Positions 59,425 through 64,000 of a stretch of 64,000 nucleotides of DNA are shown here, piece after piece. Position numbers and translations under genes: made by a program. This DNA comes from Neorhizobium populisoli (lineage in GTDB: Bacteria > Pseudomonadota > Alphaproteobacteria > Rhizobiales > Rhizobiaceae): contig NZ_JAHYCB010000010.1 of NCBI RefSeq assembly GCF_019430945.1, positions 123,784-187,783 of the forward strand, written 5' to 3'. Below the pieces are notes generated by a model. That model did not search any database. It was not told the DNA's origin and was given only the letters and a program-made list of their open reading frames with translations. The first letter of the stretch is position 1, and each line of letters begins with the position of its first letter.

Positions 59425-60449
59425 GCGAAGAGACGCCCGGCATTCTGGACGGCGCCTTGCCGCCGGCCCGCAATCCGCATCTCTACGGTCATCAGGCCGC
59501 GGAGGATTTTCTGGCGCGCAGCTACCAGTCCGGTAAAGCGCATCACGCGATCCTGATCGAGGGGCCGGAAGGCATCGGCAAGGCGACGCTGGCATTCCGT
59601 TTCGCCAACCATGTGCTGACCCATCCCGATCCGGCAAACGCGCCGGATCATCTTGCCGATCCCGATCTCGATTCATCCGTCAGCCGGCAGATCGCCTCCG
59701 GCGCCTCGCATAATCTTCTGCATCTGGCGCGGCCGGTGGATGACAAGACCGGCAAGGTCAAGACGGCGATCACCGTCGACGAGGTGAGGCGGGCAGGGCA
59801 TTTCTTCTCGCAGACGTCCGGTACCGGTAACTGGCGCATCGTCATCATCGATCCGGCCGACGACTTGAACCGCAATGCCGCGAACGCCATCCTGAAAATC
59901 CTGGAAGAACCGCCACGTCGTGCGCTGTTCCTCGTGCTCTCGCATGCGCCGGGGAAACTGTTGCCGACCATCCGCTCCCGCTGCCAGCCACTAAAACTGT
60001 CACCGCTTGGTGATGCCGACATGGCTAAGGCTCTGGCTGGCCTCGGCATGCCGCTCGATGGCGGCAAGACACAAGAAACAGTTCTTTCGATGGGCAAGGG
60101 CAGTGTTTCCCAGGCGCTCAAGCTCCTCAATTACGGTGGGACTGAAATCATCGCGGCCTTCGACGATGTGATCGCGGCGGAAGGACCGGCGGCGCGCAAG
60201 GCGATGCACCGGCTGGCGGACGTGCTGTCCGGCAAGGAAAGCGACGTGATCTTCGGTTTCTTTCTGGAGCACCTGAGCGACCATCTTGTCGCACGGGCGA
60301 GGGAGGCCGCACTGGCCGGTGACCTGTTCACCGCCGACCGCCAGGCAAAGCTCGTCAGCGATATTACCGAAAAGATCACCGTCGCCCAGGCCTATAATCT
60401 GGACAAGAAGCAGACGATCATCTCCATTCTCGAAGCTGCCCGCCGCTGA
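59421..60449 (+). CDS. holB: DNA polymerase III subunit delta prime
   Basis: Clamp-loader subunit of the replicative polymerase. The 342-residue AAA+ protein has the P-loop-like EGPEGIGKATLAF, the sensor region ILKILEEPPRRALFLVLSH and LLPTIRSRCQPLKL typical of delta prime. It overlaps tmk by 4 bases, the usual alphaproteobacterial arrangement. metG follows after 134 bases. Confidence 0.95.
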   Translation: MSEETPGILDGALPPARNPHLYGHQAAEDFLARSYQSGKAHHAILIEGPEGIGKATLAFRFANHVLTHPDPANAPDHLADPDLDSSVSRQIASGASHNLLHLARPVDDKTGKVKTAITVDEVRRAGHFFSQTSGTGNWRIVIIDPADDLNRNAANAILKILEEPPRRALFLVLSHAPGKLLPTIRSRCQPLKLSPLGDADMAKALAGLGMPLDGGKTQETVLSMGKGSVSQALKLLNYGGTEIIAAFDDVIAAEGPAARKAMHRLADVLSGKESDVIFGFFLEHLSDHLVARAREAALAGDLFTADRQAKLVSDITEKITVAQAYNLDKKQTIISILEAARR

Positions 60450-60583
60450 AACGCAGCGTGCCTTGGGGCTTTCAGGAAACCAACATCCGGAACTTTGTGT
60501 TTCGCATCAGCGAAACATGCGCTAAGAGCGCTCAGCACAATCCGTGCCGGACAAGTTCTCCTCATCCAGTCCCGAGTGCCAAG

Positions 60584-62134
60584 ATGCCGAACAAGACGCC
60601 CTATTACATCACCACCGCGATTTCCTATCCTAATGGCAAGCCGCATATCGGCCATGCCTATGAGTTGATCGCGACGGATGCCATGGCGCGCTTTCAGCGT
60701 CTCGACGGCAGGGATGTCTTCTTCCTGACCGGCACGGACGAACACGGCCAGAAGATGCAGCAGACGGCGCGCGCCGAGGGCATTACGCCGGAAGCGCTGG
60801 CGGAGCGCAATTCCGGTGAATTCCGCGGCATGGGCAAGCTGTTGAACGCGTCGAACGACGACTTCATCCGCACCACCGAAGAACGCCATCACGAAGCGTC
60901 CAGAGATATCTGGAACCGCATGGCGGATGCCGGCGATATCTACAAGGACACCTATGCCGGCTGGTATTCGGTGCGCGACGAGGCCTATTACGCCGAGGAC
61001 GAAACCACGGTGCGCGATGGCGTGCGCTACGGGCCGCAGAACACGCCGGTCGAATGGGTAGAAGAATCCAGCTATTTCTTCAAGCTGTCGGAATATGGCG
61101 ACAAGCTTCTGAAGCACTATGAGGAAAACCCGGATTTCATCGGCCCGAACGAGCGCCGCAACGAAGTGATCTCCTTCGTGAAATCCGGCCTGCGCGATCT
61201 GTCGGTATCGCGTACCACGTTTGACTGGGGTATCAAGGTACCGAACGATCCGGCGCATGTCATGTATGTCTGGGTCGATGCGCTGACCAACTACATTACC
61301 GCCACCGGTTATATGGAAGACAAGAACGGCCCGCGCGCCAAATACTGGCCGGCGGACGTGCATATCATCGGCAAGGACATTATCCGCTTCCACGCCGTCT
61401 ACTGGCCAGCCTTCTTGATGTCGGCCGGCCTGCCATTGCCGAAGCGCGTCTTCGCGCATGGCTTCGTGCTGAACAACGGCGAGAAAATGTCGAAATCGCT
61501 CGGCAATGTCGTCGATCCGTTCGAGATCATCGAGAAATTCGGCCTCGATTACGTACGCTATTACCTCTGCCGCGAAATCTCGTTCGGCCAGGACGGCAAT
61601 TGTAACGACCAGCTGATCGCGACCCGCGTCAATGCGGACCTCGCCAACGGTATCGGCAACCTTGCCAGCCGTTCCATTTCGATGGTCGCCAAGAATCTTG
61701 ACGGCGTAGTCCCGGAACCGGGCGAACTGACTGAGGAAGACAAGGCGCTGCTGGCGCTTGCCGACGGAATGCTTGAAACCTGCCGGGATGAGATGAGCAG
61801 GCAGGGGATCAGCAAGGCACTCGCAGCTGTCATCGCCGTCGTCTCCGAGACGGATCGATATTTCGCGGCGCAGGCTCCTTGGGCGCTGAAGAAGACGGGT
61901 GATATCGAGCGTATGGGCACGGTGCTTTACGTAACCGTCGAGGTCGTGCGGCAGATCGCCATACTGCTGCAACCGTTCATGCCGGATTCGTCCACCAAGC
62001 TGCTCGATCTCGTCAAGGCATCGCCTGACGCTCGCGATTTCACGGCGCTTGGTGAGGCCGGGCGCCTGAAGCCGGGCATCGTGCTGGAAGCGCCGACGCC
62101 GGTCTTCCCGCGTTACGTGGCTCCGGAAGCGTAA
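60584..62134 (+). CDS. metG: Methionyl-tRNA synthetase
   Basis: Charges tRNA-Met. The 516 residues have the HIGH motif (PHIGHAYEL) and KMSKS (GEKMSKSLG), and lack the C-terminal tRNA-binding domain of E. coli MetG, matching the shorter alphaproteobacterial form. The anticodon domain has WALKKTGDIERMG. ATG 60584 (MPNKTPYYITTAISYPNG) is chosen; the frame upstream is non-coding. tatD and an MBL gene follow closely. Confidence 0.97.
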   Translation: MPNKTPYYITTAISYPNGKPHIGHAYELIATDAMARFQRLDGRDVFFLTGTDEHGQKMQQTARAEGITPEALAERNSGEFRGMGKLLNASNDDFIRTTEERHHEASRDIWNRMADAGDIYKDTYAGWYSVRDEAYYAEDETTVRDGVRYGPQNTPVEWVEESSYFFKLSEYGDKLLKHYEENPDFIGPNERRNEVISFVKSGLRDLSVSRTTFDWGIKVPNDPAHVMYVWVDALTNYITATGYMEDKNGPRAKYWPADVHIIGKDIIRFHAVYWPAFLMSAGLPLPKRVFAHGFVLNNGEKMSKSLGNVVDPFEIIEKFGLDYVRYYLCREISFGQDGNCNDQLIATRVNADLANGIGNLASRSISMVAKNLDGVVPEPGELTEEDKALLALADGMLETCRDEMSRQGISKALAAVIAVVSETDRYFAAQAPWALKKTGDIERMGTVLYVTVEVVRQIAILLQPFMPDSSTKLLDLVKASPDARDFTALGEAGRLKPGIVLEAPTPVFPRYVAPEA

Positions 62135-62143
62135 GGCTTCGTC

Positions 62144-62926
62144 ATGCTGATCGATACGCACTGCCACCTGGATTTCGCCGACTTCACGGAAGAGCGCGAC
62201 GCGATCATCGCCCGCGCTCACGAGGCCGGTGTCAAGCAGATGGTCACCATCTCCACCCGGGTTCGCAAGCTGGATGGGCTGCTGGCGATCACGGAAGCCT
62301 ATCCGTCCGTCTTCTGCTCGGTCGGCACGCATCCGAACAATGCCGGCGAAGAGCTGGATATCCAGACCGAAGACCTGGTGCGGCTTGCCAATGCGCATGA
62401 CAAGATCGTCGCGATCGGCGAGGCGGGTCTCGACTATTTCTACGATACGCAGACACCGGCCGACCAGAAGACCGGCCTGATCCGCCATATCGCGGCAGCG
62501 CGCGAAACCGGCCTGCCGCTGGTCATTCACAGCCGCGCGGCCGATGACGACATGATCGAGATACTGACCACGGAAAGCGGGAAGGGGGCCTTCCCCTTCA
62601 TTCTGCATTGCTTCTCGTCGGGTGCAGAACTGGCGCGCGTCGGTGTCGAGCTTGGCGGATATGTTTCCTTCTCCGGCATCCTGACCTTCCCGAAATCGGA
62701 AGAACTGCGCGATATCGCCAGGACGGTGCCGCTGGACCGTCTTCTGGTCGAGACGGATGCGCCTTACCTTGCGCCGAAACGCTGGCGCGGCAAGCGCAAC
62801 GAGCCGTCCTATGTGGTCAACACCGCCGAAGTTCTGGCCGAATGCAAGGCCGTGAGCTACGAGGAAATGGCACGGATCACCACGGAAAACGCATTCTGCA
62901 TCTTTTCGAAGATGCCGAGGGTCTGA
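62144..62926 (+). CDS. tatD: TatD family metal-dependent DNase/hydrolase
   Basis: A 260-residue TIM-barrel hydrolase. Metal and catalytic residues are visible: His-x-His in LIDTHCHLDFAD, Glu in AIGEAGLDYFY, His in VIHSRAADDD, His in LHCFSSGAEL and Asp in ETDAPYLAPKR. Family members show 3'-5' exonuclease and related activities. It lies 9 bases after metG and 3 before the MBL gene, a common bacterial arrangement. Confidence 0.95.
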   Translation: MLIDTHCHLDFADFTEERDAIIARAHEAGVKQMVTISTRVRKLDGLLAITEAYPSVFCSVGTHPNNAGEELDIQTEDLVRLANAHDKIVAIGEAGLDYFYDTQTPADQKTGLIRHIAAARETGLPLVIHSRAADDDMIEILTTESGKGAFPFILHCFSSGAELARVGVELGGYVSFSGILTFPKSEELRDIARTVPLDRLLVETDAPYLAPKRWRGKRNEPSYVVNTAEVLAECKAVSYEEMARITTENAFCIFSKMPRV

Positions 62927-62929
62927 GCG

Positions 62930-63748
62930 GTGGCGACATACCGGCGGCGCTTCACCATTCTAGGCTGCTCGTCGTCTCCGGGCGTGCCGCGGCCGCATGG
63001 TGACTGGGGCGCCTGCGATCCCGCCAATCCGAAGAACCGACGCACCCGCGCCGCCTTCATGGTGGAGCAGATCGGCCCGGAAGGCAGTACGGTCGTGGTG
63101 GTCGATACCGGCCCGGATTTCCGCCAGCAGATGATTGCCGCCAACGTGCAGCGGCTCGATGCGGTGCTCTATACCCATGCGCATGCCGACCATCTGCACG
63201 GCATTGACGATATCCGCACATATTTCATGCTGCAGCGGCATCGCATTCCGATCTACGCCGAACCTTTCACTATGGAGCGCATACGCCAGGGTTTCGGTTA
63301 TTGCCTGGAAACGCCGGCCGGCGGCAATTATCCGCCGATCGCGCGACCGCATCTGATCGAGACGATGGATGCGCCGATCGTCATCGACGGCCCGGGCGGT
63401 GCCATCGACTTCTGGCCGCATCTGCAGGTCCATGGCGATATCATATCGCTCGGCTTCCGGATCGGCGACGTGGCCTATTGCAGCGACGTCAGCGATTTTC
63501 CGCCCGAGACGATCGGTAAGCTTACCGGGCTCGACATCCTGATCATCGACACGCTGCAATACAAATTCCATCCGAGCCATCTGTCGCTCGAACAGGCGCT
63601 TGGCTGGATCGGACGCTTGACGCCGAAGCGCGCCATCCTGACCCATATGCATACGCCGCTCGACTACGAGACGGTGATGCGTGAGACGCCAGCGCATGTG
63701 GAGCCGGCATTCGACGGGATGAGCTTCGAATTGGACGTGGAGCTATAA
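62930..63748 (+). CDS. MBL-fold metallo-hydrolase, PhnP-like
   Basis: A 272-residue metallo-beta-lactamase-fold phosphodiesterase. Metal ligands are in LYTHAHADHLHGIDD (HxHxDH), with a further Asp near YCSDVSDFPP and His in ILTHMHTPLDYE. PhnP members cleave cyclic phosphates, but the closest general role here may be a housekeeping phosphodiesterase. GTG 62930 is the start, 3 bases after the tatD stop. It is the last gene before an insertion element. Confidence 0.92.
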   Translation: MATYRRRFTILGCSSSPGVPRPHGDWGACDPANPKNRRTRAAFMVEQIGPEGSTVVVVDTGPDFRQQMIAANVQRLDAVLYTHAHADHLHGIDDIRTYFMLQRHRIPIYAEPFTMERIRQGFGYCLETPAGGNYPPIARPHLIETMDAPIVIDGPGGAIDFWPHLQVHGDIISLGFRIGDVAYCSDVSDFPPETIGKLTGLDILIIDTLQYKFHPSHLSLEQALGWIGRLTPKRAILTHMHTPLDYETVMRETPAHVEPAFDGMSFELDVEL

Positions 63749-63845
63749 GCTGCCATCGTACGGATGTACGAATTCCTCGATGGCGGAAAGGCAAACAAGC
63801 AGCCGAAAGGCCGGCATTTCAGAGCTTTCGCCATATCATTTAGTT

Positions 63846-63861
63846 CCATAATCTATCTTAT
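63846..63861. other. dif/Xer-like core sequence
   Basis: CCATAATCTATCTTAT matches the XerC/XerD core of E. coli dif (CATAATGTATATTAT) at 13 of 15 positions. The outer arms differ. It lies about 20 bases outside the insertion-element left end. Confidence 0.35.
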
Positions 63862-63880
63862 CTGATCTTGATATGTAGCC

Positions 63881-64000
63881 GCAAAGTTAGAATGTCCTGT
63901 TTCTGCAAAGTTGGAATGTCACACTCCCCGGGTCTGAATGATGCCTGGGAGTTTGCAGATGGGATTGATAGCGATGAGCGAGCGCGATCTGCGGCGGATC
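63881..64000 (+). mobile_element. Left end of an ISNCY-like insertion sequence, cut by the window
   Basis: Two direct copies of GCAAAGTTRGAATGTC (63881 and 63905, 24 bases apart), then a GGGAG ribosome site and the transposase start at 63959. The element continues past the window. Its outer boundary is uncertain by about 15 bases. Confidence 0.65.
63959..64000 (+). CDS. ISNCY family transposase, first 14 codons
   Basis: The sequence MGLIAMSERDLRRI matches the usual N terminus of ISNCY transposases from rhizobia. GGGAG lies 8 bases before the ATG. The rest lies outside the window, so integrity cannot be judged. Confidence 0.6.
   Translation, partial: MGLIAMSERDLRRI

Noticed and set aside
60392..62608. 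738-codon minus-strand frame opposite metG and tatD
   Set aside because: It spans two well-supported genes on the other strand and shows no recognisable protein motif.
1..64000. CRISPR arrays, prophage or integrative element
   Set aside because: No regularly spaced repeats, no phage structural genes and no integrase are seen. The only mobile DNA is the IS end and the small repeats.

Overview
The window looks like a piece of main chromosome from a member of the Rhizobiaceae (Hyphomicrobiales, Alphaproteobacteria). Four things point there: dense GC-rich housekeeping genes; the linked order trpD-trpC-moaC-moeA; DUF1489, DUF2336, BTLCP, PAS_5 and DUF6894 families; and intergenic palindromic repeats resembling rhizobial RIME/REP elements. 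Two perfect CtrA-type boxes (TTAA-N7-TTAA) fit this too. The genus cannot be fixed from the sequence alone.

Region by region. 1-6.7 kb: 3'-truncated mgtE, a deformylase-like protein that has lost metal ligands, two BON proteins, OsmC, lipB, tRNA-Leu(GAG) with a terminator, and L-serine deaminase behind a potentially structured leader. 6.7-12.1 kb (minus strand): envelope and signalling genes (SPOR-tailed DD-carboxypeptidase, an anchored protein behind a CtrA box, BTLCP protease, two-domain PilZ protein, PAS_5 protein). 12.3-24.7 kb: rhomboid, CBS protein, RssA-like patatin, hisI, folE, an IscU-like scaffold, yidD, DUF1697, thrS, an acyltransferase, two flavoenzymes and a DUF2336 protein. 24.7-36.1 kb: GNAT, AI-2E transporter, a bacteriophytochrome HWE-type kinase with a receiver domain, parE, an exported hydrolase, and tpiA-secG-pyrG. 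36.1-39.3 kb: a gene-free segment with inverted repeats, then two divergent citrate-synthase-family genes, one fused to a helix-turn-helix domain. 39.4-48.1 kb: VOC protein, photolyase, moeA-moaC-trpC-trpD-ppiD, a DUF486 protein and an endonuclease III relative.

The most unusual block is 48.1-54.6 kb. A small three-helix membrane protein resembling Pycsar effectors (PycTM/DUF5706) lies divergent to a 1224-residue FecR-TPR-outer-membrane-barrel fusion. The barrel's stop codon overlaps the start of a CHASE2-class III nucleotide cyclase. I infer an envelope-spanning route from outer-membrane barrel, through periplasmic FecR/TPR and CHASE2, to cytoplasmic cyclic nucleotide, possibly read by the divergent membrane protein. 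Similarity to Pycsar is by motif only and the cyclase looks adenylate-type.

After tRNA-Ser(TGA) come a Crp/Fnr regulator and a DUF6894 protein. Next is a same-strand run: rlpA (CtrA box upstream), a D-Ala carboxypeptidase-like protein with two altered active-site motifs, tmk-holB, metG, tatD and an MBL hydrolase. The window ends in the first 14 codons of an ISNCY-like transposase, next to a dif-like sequence. No CRISPR array, prophage or rRNA is visible.
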